Source: Burkholderia sp. SRS-46
GTDB taxonomy: Bacteria > Pseudomonadota > Gammaproteobacteria > Burkholderiales > Burkholderiaceae
Assembly: GCF_004343775.1 (NCBI RefSeq)
Contig: NZ_PTXL01000001.1
Coordinates: 930,001-994,000, forward strand
Length of the DNA stretch: 64,000 bases
Direction: 5' to 3'
Part shown: positions 8,749 through 18,006 of the stretch, piece after piece
Position numbering within the stretch: the first letter of the stretch is position 1
How the letters are laid out: each line of letters begins with the position of its first letter
Position numbers and translations under genes: made by a program
Notes under the pieces: model-generated
Database searches by the model: none
What the model saw: the letters and a program-made list of their open reading frames with translations, nothing else
Told to the model about the DNA's origin: nothing

Positions 8749-8922
8749 ATGAAAGCAATGATGATTCGCTTCCTTCGGGAAGAAGACGGGGTAACCGCGA
8801 TCGAGTACGGTCTGATCGCGGGTCTGATTGCTGTCGCCATCGTGACGAACGTCACCAGTATCGGCACCCAGCTGAAGACGCTATTCGGGAGCATCGTCAC
8901 CCAGTTGCAAACGGCTAACTGA
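8749..8922 (+). CDS. flp: Flp-type type IVb pilin
   Basis: A 57-residue prepilin. The leader MKAMMIRFLREEDG is cut after Gly14, leaving mature VTAIEYGLIAGLIAVAIV with the invariant Glu at +5 and Tyr at +6, followed by the hydrophobic pilin helix. This is the major subunit of the Tad pilus used in adhesion and biofilm formation. AGGCACGAGGAAA precedes the ATG. The leader would be processed by the CpaA peptidase encoded next. It is the first gene of the tad locus. Confidence 0.95.
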   Translation: MKAMMIRFLREEDGVTAIEYGLIAGLIAVAIVTNVTSIGTQLKTLFGSIVTQLQTAN

Positions 8923-9008
8923 CCGCAGTTCTACGCGGCATTCCGCCGTTGCGGCGGGCGGGTCGTCAATGCGACCCGCCCGCTCCTGCGTGCGCGGCCG
9001 GTTTCGAC

Positions 9009-9509
9009 ATGGCGCTCCTTATCAGCACCGGGGTTTTTTTCGCGTGGGCGATGCTTGTCGCACTCGGCGATATCCGCTTTCGACGCGTGCCGAATGCACT
9101 CGTCCTGGCGGGACTGATCGCGGGTGTCGCAAGCGTATTCGCGCATGCCAATCCATTCGGTATTTTCCCGAGGCAGGCATTGTTCGGCATGCTGATCGGG
9201 ATGGTCAGCCTTTTTCCCTTTTTTGCATGTCGCGTGATGGGCGCCGCGGACGTCAAGGTATTCGCGGTGCTCGGCGCGTGGTGCGGCGGGCAGGCGCTGT
9301 TCTGGTTCTGGGTGGTCGCGAGCCTGGCGGCCGGCGCGCACGCGCTGGCGCTGATGGCGCGGTCGAACACGTCGTTCGGCGCGCTGTGGCGGCGCGGGGC
9401 CCCCGCGATGGCGCTCGGCGGGCGGCGCGCGACGCCGTACGCCGCGTGTCTCGTGGCGCCGGCGGCCGTGTGGCTCGCGCATCTCGTCGTATCAGGAGGG
9501 CGGCCATGA
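9009..9509 (+). CDS. cpaA: Tad prepilin peptidase CpaA/TadV
   Basis: A 166-residue polytopic membrane protein of the type IV prepilin peptidase (A24) family, trimmed as in TadV. The two aspartates expected for catalysis are in GDIRFRRVPN (about residue 20) and GAADVKVF (about residue 80; the usual GxGD is GAAD here). Its job is to cleave the Flp leader and the TadE-type pseudopilins. An upstream in-frame ATG at 8949 would add a soluble Cys/Arg-rich leader and is rejected. The stop overlaps the next start (ATGA), so translation is coupled. Confidence 0.9.
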   Translation: MALLISTGVFFAWAMLVALGDIRFRRVPNALVLAGLIAGVASVFAHANPFGIFPRQALFGMLIGMVSLFPFFACRVMGAADVKVFAVLGAWCGGQALFWFWVVASLAAGAHALALMARSNTSFGALWRRGAPAMALGGRRATPYAACLVAPAAVWLAHLVVSGGRP

Positions 9510-9976
9510 AGACCCAGCGGCAGCCGCGTACCTGGCGGGGTCAGCGGGGCGCGACGGCGGTCGAGTTCGCGCTCGTGTTCCCGCTGTTCTTCCTGATCTT
9601 CTACGCGATCGTGTCGTTCGGGCTGATCTTCGCGGTCCAGCAGAACCTGACGCTGGCCGCGACCGAAGGCGCGCGGGCGGCGCTGAACTATATCCCCGAG
9701 TCGAGCGGATTGAACACGCAGGCGCTGCAGGACCGCGCCAAGGCCGCCCAGTCGACCGCGCAGAACCTGACCCGCTGGCTGCCGAACGTCCAGGTGCCGC
9801 TGCCGCCGTCGGGCTCGTGCAGCTACGACGGAACGATGTATTGCGTCACGGTCACGGTGACGTATCCGTATTCGCAATACCCGCTGGTTCCGTCGCTGCC
9901 GCTGCTGAGCCTCGTGATGCCGAACGCGCTGACGAGTACGGCAACCGTGCAGATCAATCCGGCCACCATCCTGTGA
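9506..9976 (+). CDS. TadE-like pseudopilin
   Basis: A 156-residue protein with a short basic leader, then RGQRGATAVEFALVFPLFF, the TadE N-terminal motif (Glu near +5 after the Gly cleavage site) and one transmembrane helix. The remaining part is a small periplasmic domain with two cysteines. TadE/F proteins are minor pilins needed for Flp assembly. It overlaps cpaA by 4 bp. No separate tadF is seen in the locus. Confidence 0.9.
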   Translation: MKTQRQPRTWRGQRGATAVEFALVFPLFFLIFYAIVSFGLIFAVQQNLTLAATEGARAALNYIPESSGLNTQALQDRAKAAQSTAQNLTRWLPNVQVPLPPSGSCSYDGTMYCVTVTVTYPYSQYPLVPSLPLLSLVMPNALTSTATVQINPATIL

Positions 9977-10062
9977 GGCAGCAAGCACGGTACGCCCCCG
10001 ACGCCTGAAGCCCGACCCGCAACACGACACGACATCCTCATCTACGGCACCCGACACTGAAC

Positions 10063-10965
10063 ATGGCCAACAACTTGACGAAGATCATCGCGGGGCTGCT
10101 GATCGCGATCGCCGTGCTGCTGGGCGTCTACGCATGGATGCTCGGGCGCGGCCCGGCGCATCCGCCCGCACCGGTCGTCGCGCCGGCCGCCGCGACGAAG
10201 ACGGTGCCGATCGTCGTGGCCGCGCGCCTGCTGCCGGCCGGGCAGCCGATCACCGTCGACGCGCTGAAGGTCGCGCAGGTGCCGGTATTGCCGGCCGGCG
10301 GGTTCAGCGATCCGACTCCGCTCGTCGGCCGCGTGCCGGCCAACGACATCCTCGAGGCGTCGCCGGTGCTGGCGGCGGCGCTCACGTCGGGTCTCGCGGA
10401 CCAGGTGGCGCCCGGCGAGCGCGCAGTCGCGGTCAAGGTGGACGAGACGAACGCGGTCGGCAACCGGCTGCGCCCCGGCAACTTCGTCGACGTGTTCCTG
10501 AACCTGAAGCGTGACGGTGGCGCCGTCGGTCAGGCCGGCTCGGAGATTCCGCGTACGCAGGCGCGCCTGCTGCTGTCGAAGGTGCGCGTGCTGGCATTCG
10601 GCGATGCGACGCCCGAGCGCGACGGCGCGGCGGGCGCGTCGAGCATGGCGCGGACCGCGGTGCTCGCGGTGCCGACCGCGCAGATCGACGCGCTGACGCT
10701 GGCCGAAGCGAGCGGCCGCCTGACGCTCGCGCTGCGCAATCCGCACGATGACGAAGCCGCCGCGCAGACGGTCGCGACCCGCGCGATGGGCGATCTCGGG
10801 CCGTCGGCCGTGGCGGCCGCCGGCGTCGGGCTCGACGAGCTGTCGGCGTCGCGCTCGCGCGCCGCGCCGCGCGAACCGGCCGCGCCGCGTGCGCCGGTGA
10901 CGGCGCGCGCGGGCGGCAGCATCGAAGTGATTCGCGGCGGGCGGGCCGAGACGGTCGCCTATTGA
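10063..10965 (+). CDS. cpaB: Flp pilus assembly protein CpaB/RcpC
   Basis: A 300-residue protein with one N-terminal transmembrane segment (IIAGLLIAIAVLLGVYAWML), then a SAF domain (VVAARLLPAGQPITVDALK) typical of CpaB/RcpC, and a second conserved block (APGERAVAVKVDETNAVGNRLRPGNFVDV). The family works with the secretin in the outer-membrane part of the Tad machine. The C-terminal tail is Ala/Arg/Pro-rich. The order cpaB-cpaC matches other Tad loci. Confidence 0.92.
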   Translation: MANNLTKIIAGLLIAIAVLLGVYAWMLGRGPAHPPAPVVAPAAATKTVPIVVAARLLPAGQPITVDALKVAQVPVLPAGGFSDPTPLVGRVPANDILEASPVLAAALTSGLADQVAPGERAVAVKVDETNAVGNRLRPGNFVDVFLNLKRDGGAVGQAGSEIPRTQARLLLSKVRVLAFGDATPERDGAAGASSMARTAVLAVPTAQIDALTLAEASGRLTLALRNPHDDEAAAQTVATRAMGDLGPSAVAAAGVGLDELSASRSRAAPREPAAPRAPVTARAGGSIEVIRGGRAETVAY

Positions 10966-11044
10966 ACGTTTGAACATCACCACCACGCACGGACATCGAA
11001 AGCAGCGACGCAAGGGAGACGGCCGATCGACGGTCACCGACATA

Positions 11045-12379
11045 ATGAAGAACACACTGATTGCATTCGCGATGGCCATCTGGGCCCTGACAAGCGCGAC
11101 GCTGGCCGTCGCGGCCGGGCCGAACGCGTCGATCGATCTGGCGGTCGGCGCGCAGCGGCAGATCGCCGCCGGGCGCGCGCTGCAGCGGGTCGCGGTCGGC
11201 GATCCGGCGGTGGCCGACGTGCTGGTCATGAAGGGCAGCCGGGCCGGCTCCGTGCTGCTGGTCGCGAAGGCCCCGGGCGCGACCAACGTGATGCTGTGGG
11301 AGCGCGGCCGCGACGAGCCGATGGTGTGGAGCGTCAACGTGGTCGACGCGGCGGCACCGGCCGTGCTCGACGGTTCGACGCCGGGCGTGAAGGCCTATGG
11401 CGGCACGTCGGTGCTGTCCGGCGCGGCGGCGTCGCTCGACGCGCATGAACGCGCGGCCGCCGTCGGCAAGCGCATGAGCGGCAAGGATGGCACGGTGATC
11501 GACACGTCGACGGTCGGCGGCCGGAACACGGTGCAGGTCGACGTGCGCGTCGTCGAATTCAGCCGCTCGGTGCTGAAGGAGGCGGGGCTGAACTTCTTCA
11601 AGCAGAGCAACGGCTTCGCGTTCGGCTCGTTCACGTCGGGCGGGCTACAGTCGGTCAGCGGCGGCGGGACGGGGGCCTTCCAGGCGACGGCCGGCCTTCC
11701 GATCGCGTCGGCCTTCAACCTCGTCGTGAATTCCGCCAGCCGCGGCATCTTCGCGAACCTGTCGATCCTCGAGGCGAACAATCTCGCGCGCGTGCTCGCG
11801 CAGCCGACGCTCGTCGCGCTGTCCGGGCAGAGCGCGAGCTTTCTCGCGGGCGGCGAGATCCCGGTGCCGGTGCCGCAGGCGCTCGGCTCGACGGCGATCC
11901 AGTGGAAGCAGTACGGCGTGGGCCTGACGCTCACGCCGACGGTGCTGAGCCCGCGCCGCATCGCGCTGAAGGTCGCGCCGGAATCGAGCCAGCTCGACTT
12001 CCTGCACGGCGTGACCATCAACAGCGTGTCGGTGCCCGCGATCACGACGCGCCGCGCCGACACGACGGTCGAGCTCGGCGACGGCGAGAGCTTCGTGATC
12101 GGCGGCCTGATCGATCGCGAGACGATGTCGAACATCAACAAGGTGCCGTTCCTCGGCGACCTGCCGATCATCGGCGCGTTCTTCAAGTCGCTGAACTATC
12201 AGCAGAACGACAAGGAACTGCTGATCATCGTGACGCCGCACCTCGTTGCGCCGATCGCGAAGGGCGCGTCGTTGCCCGCCACGCCGGGCGAGTTGTCCGA
12301 GCAGCGCGACGGCCCGGTGTGGCGGTCGTATCTCGGCGGCATCGCATCGCCCGACGCGGCGCCGGGGTTTTCGAAATGA
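11045..12379 (+). CDS. cpaC: Tad secretin CpaC/RcpA
   Basis: The 444-residue outer-membrane secretin through which the Flp pilus exits. A signal peptide (about residues 1-24, ending LAVAAG) is followed by a BON/secretin N-domain (ALQRVAVGDPAVADVLVM) and the C-terminal secretin core with VPVPQALGSTAIQWKQYGVGL and the terminal block FVIGGLIDRE...VPFLGDLPIIGAFFKS. The start at 11045 is chosen because the signal peptide begins there; an in-frame upstream ATG at 10970 would add a highly basic leader. Confidence 0.94.
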   Translation: MKNTLIAFAMAIWALTSATLAVAAGPNASIDLAVGAQRQIAAGRALQRVAVGDPAVADVLVMKGSRAGSVLLVAKAPGATNVMLWERGRDEPMVWSVNVVDAAAPAVLDGSTPGVKAYGGTSVLSGAAASLDAHERAAAVGKRMSGKDGTVIDTSTVGGRNTVQVDVRVVEFSRSVLKEAGLNFFKQSNGFAFGSFTSGGLQSVSGGGTGAFQATAGLPIASAFNLVVNSASRGIFANLSILEANNLARVLAQPTLVALSGQSASFLAGGEIPVPVPQALGSTAIQWKQYGVGLTLTPTVLSPRRIALKVAPESSQLDFLHGVTINSVSVPAITTRRADTTVELGDGESFVIGGLIDRETMSNINKVPFLGDLPIIGAFFKSLNYQQNDKELLIIVTPHLVAPIAKGASLPATPGELSEQRDGPVWRSYLGGIASPDAAPGFSK

Positions 12380-12424
12380 GCGCGGCGCGTGTCGTCGCGC
12401 GGTGTGTAACCGAGGGAGTTCAAC

Positions 12425-13732
12425 GTGAACGCGAGAACCCTTTCATTGGCTGAGCCTGCCGTGACCGACTACTTCGTGTGCGCGTCGCAGCAGGACAGGC
12501 ACGTCAACTGGCTGGGCGAGACGCTGGTGTCGGCCGGCGCGGTGGAAGCCGCGTCGCTCGAGCCGGGTGCGCTCGCGCAGCGCATCGCGGGGCTCAATCC
12601 CGCGATCGTCTTCATCGATTTCTCCGGCGCGCATGTGGCGGCGAGCGCCGCCGCCGCCGCGGTGCGCGTCGCGCATCCGGGGCTGCCGGTCGTCGCGCTC
12701 GGCACGCTGGCCGAACCGGAAAGCGCGCTCGCCGCGCTGCGGGCCGGCGTGCACGATTTCATCGACGTGTCCGGCGCGCCGGACGACGCGCTGCGCATCA
12801 CCCGCGCGCTGCTCGAACACGCGAGCGGCGAGCCTGCGAACCGTCACGGCAAGCTGGTCGCGCTGCTCGGCGCGCGTGCCGGGATGGGCGTGAGCACGCT
12901 CGCGGCGAACCTGTCGGTGTGGCTGCACCGGCGCGGGGCGTCCGGCGCGGCGGCGGACGGCGCTGCCGCGGGGGGGATGGCGGCGGGCGGCGGCGCGATG
13001 GGCGCGGCGGCCGCGCCGCACAGCCGGCAGACAGCGCTCGTCGACCTCGGGCTGCCCGCGGGCGACAGCGCGCTGTTCCTCAACACGCGCTGCGAGTTCC
13101 ACTTCGTCGAGGCCGTGCGCAACCTGCGCCGCTTCGACCGCACGTTCGTCAACACCGCGCTGAACCGCCATGCGAGCGGCGTCGCGCTGACGACGCTGCC
13201 GCCGAACCTCGCCGATCTGCGCGACGTGTCGTATGCGTCGTGCGTCGGCCTGCTGAACCGGCTGCGCGCGTTCTTCGACCAGCAGATCGTCGATCTCGGC
13301 GGATTCTCGAACCACGAGTTCGTCGCGCAGATCACGGCGGCAGCCGACGAGGCGTGGCTGGTCTGCGACCAGGGCGTCGCCTCGATCGTGTCGGCGGTCG
13401 ATCTGATCGAGGCGCTGCGCGACATGGGCGTCGACACCGGCAAGCTGCGGCTCGTCGTCAACCAGTACGACCCGGCGCTCGGCCTGACGCCGGGCCAGAT
13501 CGCGGACCGTCTCGGCATCGCGCTGCTGGCGACGCTGCCCGCGCGTCGCGTGCCGATCGGCCACGCGGCGAACCAGGGGCGGCTCATCGTCGAGACGGCG
13601 GAGCGCGACCCGTACGTGCGTGCGCTCGAGCCGCTCGCCGAGCGGCTCGCGGGCACTGCCGCCGCACCGCGCGCCGCGTCGGGCCTGTCGGCGCTCAAGC
13701 GCTTCATTCACCCTTCGTCCAAGCGATCGTAA
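12425..13732 (+). CDS. tadZ: TadZ/CpaE-like pilus localisation ATPase
   Basis: A 435-residue protein with an N-terminal receiver-like domain (about 15-130) and a C-terminal ParA/MinD-type domain (about 140-400). The P-loop reads GARAGMGVSTLAANL, which lacks the usual Walker A lysines; deviant P-loops are known in TadZ proteins. A Gly/Ala-rich insertion of about 25 residues follows. TadZ places the Tad apparatus at the cell pole. It lies between the secretin and the tadA ATPase, as is usual. Confidence 0.9.
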   Translation: MNARTLSLAEPAVTDYFVCASQQDRHVNWLGETLVSAGAVEAASLEPGALAQRIAGLNPAIVFIDFSGAHVAASAAAAAVRVAHPGLPVVALGTLAEPESALAALRAGVHDFIDVSGAPDDALRITRALLEHASGEPANRHGKLVALLGARAGMGVSTLAANLSVWLHRRGASGAAADGAAAGGMAAGGGAMGAAAAPHSRQTALVDLGLPAGDSALFLNTRCEFHFVEAVRNLRRFDRTFVNTALNRHASGVALTTLPPNLADLRDVSYASCVGLLNRLRAFFDQQIVDLGGFSNHEFVAQITAAADEAWLVCDQGVASIVSAVDLIEALRDMGVDTGKLRLVVNQYDPALGLTPGQIADRLGIALLATLPARRVPIGHAANQGRLIVETAERDPYVRALEPLAERLAGTAAAPRAASGLSALKRFIHPSSKRS

Positions 13733-13735
13733 GCG

Positions 13736-15094
13736 ATGGCACACGACATTCAATTCGCCGACGGCGCCGCGCCGTTCTCCCAGACGCAGCATTTCCACGA
13801 CATCAAGAATGCCGCGCACGAGCACCTGCTGACACGCATCGAGGAACTGGGCGCCGAATTCGGCCGCTGGTCGCGGCAGGCGATCAACCAGTTCGTCGAC
13901 CTGGAGATCGACAGCTTCGTGCGACTGCGCCGCATTCCGCTCAACGAGAACGAGGTGCGTGCGATCGCGGAGGCGCTGACGAAGGAGCTCGCCGGCTTCG
14001 GGCCGATCGAGGACCTGCTCGCCGACCCGCACGTCGAGGACATCCTGATCAACGGCTACAACGACATCTACGTGTCGCGCCACGGCATCCTGTCGAAGCT
14101 GCCGGTGCGCTTCACCGACAACGCACATCTGCTGCGGATCGTGCGGCGGATCCTCGCGCCGATCGGCCGCCGTCTCGACGAGTCGAACCCGATGGTCGAC
14201 GCGCGGCTGCCGGACGGCGGGCGCGTGAACGTCGTGATCGAGCCGCTGTCGATCGACGGGCCGGTCGTGTCGATCCGCAAGTTCCGCAAGGACCCGCTGC
14301 GCCCGGCCGACCTGCTCGGCAACGGCACCTACAACGAGGAGGTCGGCGCGCTGCTCGAGGCGGCGGTCGAGGCGCGCTGCAACGTGCTCGTGTCGGGCGG
14401 CACGAGCTCCGGCAAGACCTCGCTGCTGAACGCGCTCGCGTTCCACATTCCCGAGCCCGAGCGCGTCGTGACGATCGAGGACACGGCCGAGCTGTCGCTG
14501 AACCACCCGCACGTCGTGCGGCTCGAAAGCCGCCCGGGCGGCTTCGACGGCACCGGCGTCGTGACGATCCGCGACCTGCTGCGCAACACGCTGCGGATGC
14601 GGCCGGACCGCATCATCGTCGGTGAAGTGCGCGGCGGCGAGGTGCTCGAGATGCTGCAGGCGATGAACACCGGCCACGACGGCTCGATGGGTACCGTGCA
14701 CGCGAGCTCGCCGCGCGAATGCCTGTACCGGCTCGAGATGCTCGCCGGCTTCGCGGGCTTCCAGGGCACCGAATCGAGCCTGCGCCGGCAGATCGCCAAT
14801 GCGATCGACTTCATCGTGCAGATCGGCCGGCTGTCGAACGGGCGGCGGCGAATCCTGTCGATCACCGAGGTGACGGGGCTGTCGGACAACATCATCGCGA
14901 CGCAGGAGCTGTATCGCTACGAGGCGCGCGTGACGGCCGACGGCGAGGAAGTCGATCACTGGGAATCGCTCGGCATCCATCCGCATTCGCCGAAGCTCGC
15001 GCGCTTCCGCCAGACGCTGTCGGGCGGCGGGTTCGGCGCGGGCGGGTTCGGCGGCGACGGCTTCGGCCGCGGCGGTGGAGGCTTCAATGTATAG
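13736..15094 (+). CDS. tadA: Tad secretion ATPase TadA/CpaF
   Basis: A 452-residue type II/IV secretion ATPase. Walker A is SGGTSSGKTSLLN near residue 221, the Asp box and Walker B follow (RPDRIIVGEVRGGEV), then a His box (MNTGHDGSMGTVHAS). It supplies energy for Flp polymerisation. The C-terminus ends in a Gly/Phe-rich tail. Only 3 bp separate it from tadZ, and its stop overlaps the tadB start (ATGTATAG). Confidence 0.95.
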   Translation: MAHDIQFADGAAPFSQTQHFHDIKNAAHEHLLTRIEELGAEFGRWSRQAINQFVDLEIDSFVRLRRIPLNENEVRAIAEALTKELAGFGPIEDLLADPHVEDILINGYNDIYVSRHGILSKLPVRFTDNAHLLRIVRRILAPIGRRLDESNPMVDARLPDGGRVNVVIEPLSIDGPVVSIRKFRKDPLRPADLLGNGTYNEEVGALLEAAVEARCNVLVSGGTSSGKTSLLNALAFHIPEPERVVTIEDTAELSLNHPHVVRLESRPGGFDGTGVVTIRDLLRNTLRMRPDRIIVGEVRGGEVLEMLQAMNTGHDGSMGTVHASSPRECLYRLEMLAGFAGFQGTESSLRRQIANAIDFIVQIGRLSNGRRRILSITEVTGLSDNIIATQELYRYEARVTADGEEVDHWESLGIHPHSPKLARFRQTLSGGGFGAGGFGGDGFGRGGGGFNV

Positions 15095-16073
15095 CCTCGC
15101 GGCCGGCGCGCTCGCGCTCGTCTGCATCGCCGCGGCGCTGCTGCTGTGGCGGCACGGCGAGTTGAAGCGCGATCGCGCGGACGCGCAGCGCTTCATCGAC
15201 AGCCGGATCGAGCCGGCCGCGCGCGCGGCGGCGCACGGCGCGAGCGCCCCGGCCGCCCGCACGGCGCAGGCGCCGGGCAAGGCCGGCGCGCCGGCATCCG
15301 CCGCACCCACGTCGCGCCGCGCGTACTGGCGGGCCCGGGCGACCGAATACCTCGAGCACCTCGCGAGCCGCGCGGGGATCGACGACGCGCGCGGCAAGGC
15401 GCTGCTCGCGCTGGCGGTGCTGGTTGCCGTCGCGCTCATCGCGGGCCAGTCGGGCGGCGCGCTCGGCGGCGTGGCGGCGCTGGCAGGCGGCGTCGCGCTG
15501 CTCACGTTCTGGCTGGTGTCGCGCATTCATCGCCGCCGGCTGCAGATCGTCCGGCAGCTGCCGTCGTTCCTCGACGGGATCGTGCGTCTCGTGACGCTCG
15601 GCAACAGCGTGCCGGCCGCGTTCCAGGCCGCGCTGCAGACGACCGAGGCGCCGCTGCGCGGCTGTCTCGATCACGTGTCGCGGATGCTGCGCACGGGCGT
15701 CGAGATCGATCGCGCGATGATGCATATCGCGAAGGTCTATCACACGAAGGAGTTCGAACTGGTCGGGTCGGTGCTGCGGCTGTCGGTGCGCTACGGCGGC
15801 CGCGCCGACGTGATGCTCGAGCGCATGGCGGTGTTCATGCGCGACCTCGAGCAGGCGGAGCGCGAGCTGATGGCGATGTCGTCGGAGACGCGGCTGTCGG
15901 CGTGGGTACTCGTGATGCTGCCGATCGCGGTCGGCGGCTTCGTGATCTCGACCAATCCTTCGTATCTCAGCTCGATGTGGAACGACGAGAGCGGGCGGAG
16001 CTACCTCTATCTGGCGTTCGTCATGCAGATCGCGGGCGGCGCCTGGCTGTACCGGATGGCCCGGCTCAGGTGA
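15087..16073 (+). CDS. tadB: Tad inner-membrane platform protein TadB
   Basis: A 328-residue GspF-type membrane protein with an N-terminal helix, two central hydrophobic segments at about residues 105-150, a cytoplasmic four-helix domain (LPSFLDGIVRLVTLGNSVPAA) and a final transmembrane pair. TadB and TadC form the platform that couples TadA to pilin assembly. The start ATG at 15087 overlaps the end of tadA by 8 bp. Confidence 0.92.
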   Translation: MYSLAAGALALVCIAAALLLWRHGELKRDRADAQRFIDSRIEPAARAAAHGASAPAARTAQAPGKAGAPASAAPTSRRAYWRARATEYLEHLASRAGIDDARGKALLALAVLVAVALIAGQSGGALGGVAALAGGVALLTFWLVSRIHRRRLQIVRQLPSFLDGIVRLVTLGNSVPAAFQAALQTTEAPLRGCLDHVSRMLRTGVEIDRAMMHIAKVYHTKEFELVGSVLRLSVRYGGRADVMLERMAVFMRDLEQAERELMAMSSETRLSAWVLVMLPIAVGGFVISTNPSYLSSMWNDESGRSYLYLAFVMQIAGGAWLYRMARLR

Positions 16074-16077
16074 CGCG

Positions 16078-17091
16078 ATGACGCCCAATCAACTCGGATC
16101 GATTGCGCTTGCGCTCGGCGCCCTCGGCGTGCTGCTGCTGGCCTGGCTCGCGCTGCGGCGCGCGGGCACGGAAACGCGCAGCCGCCGCGCGCTGACCGAC
16201 GCGCTCGAGCGCCGGGCGGCCACGCTCGTGGCGTCGGGCGCGCGCGCCGTGCCGGACGGCGCCGCGCCGCAGCCGGCGAAAGGCAACACGCCGGCTGCCA
16301 CCGGTCGGCGCGCGCGCGTGGCGCAGCTGCTCGAGCGGCTGTCGAAGGCCGGCACCCGCTGGCTCGATACGGGGCTCGGACGGCACGTGGTTGCCGAAGA
16401 GGACCGCCGGATGCTCGAGCAGTGCGGCTATGTGGATGCACGCTCGCGCGGGCTGTTCCTGAGCGCGCGGATCGTCTGCGCGCTGGTCGTGCCGGTGCTG
16501 TTCATCGCCTTCGTCGGCCCGCAACTGCAGGGCGGCCGCTGGCTGCTCGGCTTCGTGCTCGCGTTCGTCACGGGCTTCATGCTGCCGAAGGTCCACGTCC
16601 AGCGCCGCGCGGCGAAGCGCCGGCAGGCCGTCGTCGACGAGCTGCCGCTGCTGGTCGACATGCTGCGCCTGCTGCAGGGTGTCGGCCTGTCGCTCGACCA
16701 GAGCATCCAGGTGGTGACGAACGACTTCCGCGGAATGATGCCGGTGCTGTCGTCGGAGATGGGCATCGCGCAGCGGCAGTTCGCGGCGGGGCGCACGCGC
16801 GAGCAATCGCTGCAGCGGCTCGCGTCGGGTTACGACAACGAGGATCTGCGCGCGATCGTGCGCCTGATGATCCAGGTCGACAAGCATGGCGGCGCGGTGC
16901 AGGAGCCGCTCAAGCAGTTCGGCGACCGGCTGCGCGAGGCGCGCCGCGCGATGCTGCGCGAGCGCATCGGCCGCCTGACGGTGAAGATGACGGGCGTCAT
17001 GATCCTCACGCTGTTGCCGGCGTTGCTGATCGTGACGGCCGGCCCGGGCATGATTTCGGTGCTGCGCGCGCTGTCGATGGCGCACCAATGA
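16078..17091 (+). CDS. tadC: Tad inner-membrane platform protein TadC
   Basis: A 337-residue GspF-domain membrane protein. It has an N-terminal transmembrane helix (IALALGALGVLLLAWLAL), a central pair of hydrophobic segments, the soluble GspF domain (VVDELPLLVDMLRLLQGVGLS) and a C-terminal helix. It is paralogous to TadB and lies 4 bp downstream. Confidence 0.92.
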   Translation: MTPNQLGSIALALGALGVLLLAWLALRRAGTETRSRRALTDALERRAATLVASGARAVPDGAAPQPAKGNTPAATGRRARVAQLLERLSKAGTRWLDTGLGRHVVAEEDRRMLEQCGYVDARSRGLFLSARIVCALVVPVLFIAFVGPQLQGGRWLLGFVLAFVTGFMLPKVHVQRRAAKRRQAVVDELPLLVDMLRLLQGVGLSLDQSIQVVTNDFRGMMPVLSSEMGIAQRQFAAGRTREQSLQRLASGYDNEDLRAIVRLMIQVDKHGGAVQEPLKQFGDRLREARRAMLRERIGRLTVKMTGVMILTLLPALLIVTAGPGMISVLRALSMAHQ

Positions 17092-17114
17092 CACGGCGCA
17101 CGGAAGGAACCAAG

Positions 17115-17984
17115 ATGAAGCGAATCGGTGGAATTGCGAAACTGGCGGGCGTGGCGGGGCTGGCGGCGCTGCTCGGCGCGTGCTCGACGTTCAGGGAAAG
17201 CGGATACGGCGTCGGAGCGCAGGCGGAGCGCGCCGCGCTGATGGACGCGGCCGGCCAGAAGCAGGCCGCGCCCGATACGCCGGGCATGTATCTCGGCCTG
17301 ATCGAGCGGATGCAGTCGCAGGGCCTGTATTACGCGTCGCTTGCACACATCGACGCGTACGAGAAGCAGTACGGCGGCGCGCCGGAGTCGATCCTGCTGC
17401 GCGCGGACGCATTGCGCATGACCGACCAGCCGGCCGCGAGCGCGGCCGTCTACACGCAGCTGCTGAACACGCCGCTGGCCGCGCGCGGCTATCGCGGGCT
17501 CGGGCTGATCGCCGGCGCCGCGGGCGACTTCGAGCGCGCGGCGCAGGCGCTGTCGCAGGCGTCGGTGCTCGCGCCGACCGATGCGTCGATGCTGTCCGAC
17601 CTCGCCTACGCGAAGCTGCGCTGCGGCGACGTGCCGGGCGCGCGCGTGCCGCTGATGAAAGCGATCGAGCTCAACCAGGACAACCCGAAGATCGTCAGCA
17701 ACCTGGCGCTGTATCTGCTCGTGTCGGGCCGCGCGCATGACGCGCAGAAGCTGATGAGCCAGCAGAAGCTGTCGACGGAGATCCGCAACGACATCCGCGG
17801 CGACGCGACGCGGATCGCCGCGGCCGCGCGCACGTGGCGGCGGCCGGCCGCCGCGCCGGCGGCGGCCGGCTCGGGCAGCGTCGTCGACGTGTCCGGCAGC
17901 AACGCCGCGCAGCGCGGGTCGCCGGTGGCGAGCATCCAGGGATTCGATCAAGCCGCGCCACTGCTGCAGCGGTTCGCACAATAA
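17115..17984 (+). CDS. tadD: TadD-like tetratricopeptide lipoprotein
   Basis: A 289-residue lipoprotein with lipobox LLGAC at about residue 21 and several TPR units between about residues 60 and 230 (for example YRGLGLIAGAAGDFERAAQAL and LNQDNPKIVSNLALYLLVSG). TadD is required for secretin stability in other Tad systems. The C-terminus is Ala/Pro-rich. The longer open frame upstream is rejected because the lipoprotein signal starts at 17115 after a GGAAGGAACCAAG ribosome site. Confidence 0.88.
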   Translation: MKRIGGIAKLAGVAGLAALLGACSTFRESGYGVGAQAERAALMDAAGQKQAAPDTPGMYLGLIERMQSQGLYYASLAHIDAYEKQYGGAPESILLRADALRMTDQPAASAAVYTQLLNTPLAARGYRGLGLIAGAAGDFERAAQALSQASVLAPTDASMLSDLAYAKLRCGDVPGARVPLMKAIELNQDNPKIVSNLALYLLVSGRAHDAQKLMSQQKLSTEIRNDIRGDATRIAAAARTWRRPAAAPAAAGSGSVVDVSGSNAAQRGSPVASIQGFDQAAPLLQRFAQ

Positions 17985-18006
17985 CAGGACGTTCGGGGGA
18001 ACCGAC

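Noticed and set aside
12443-15526. A minus-strand open frame of 1027 codons opposite tadZ and tadA
   Set aside because: Shadow frame; no motifs, and the plus-strand Tad genes are unambiguous.
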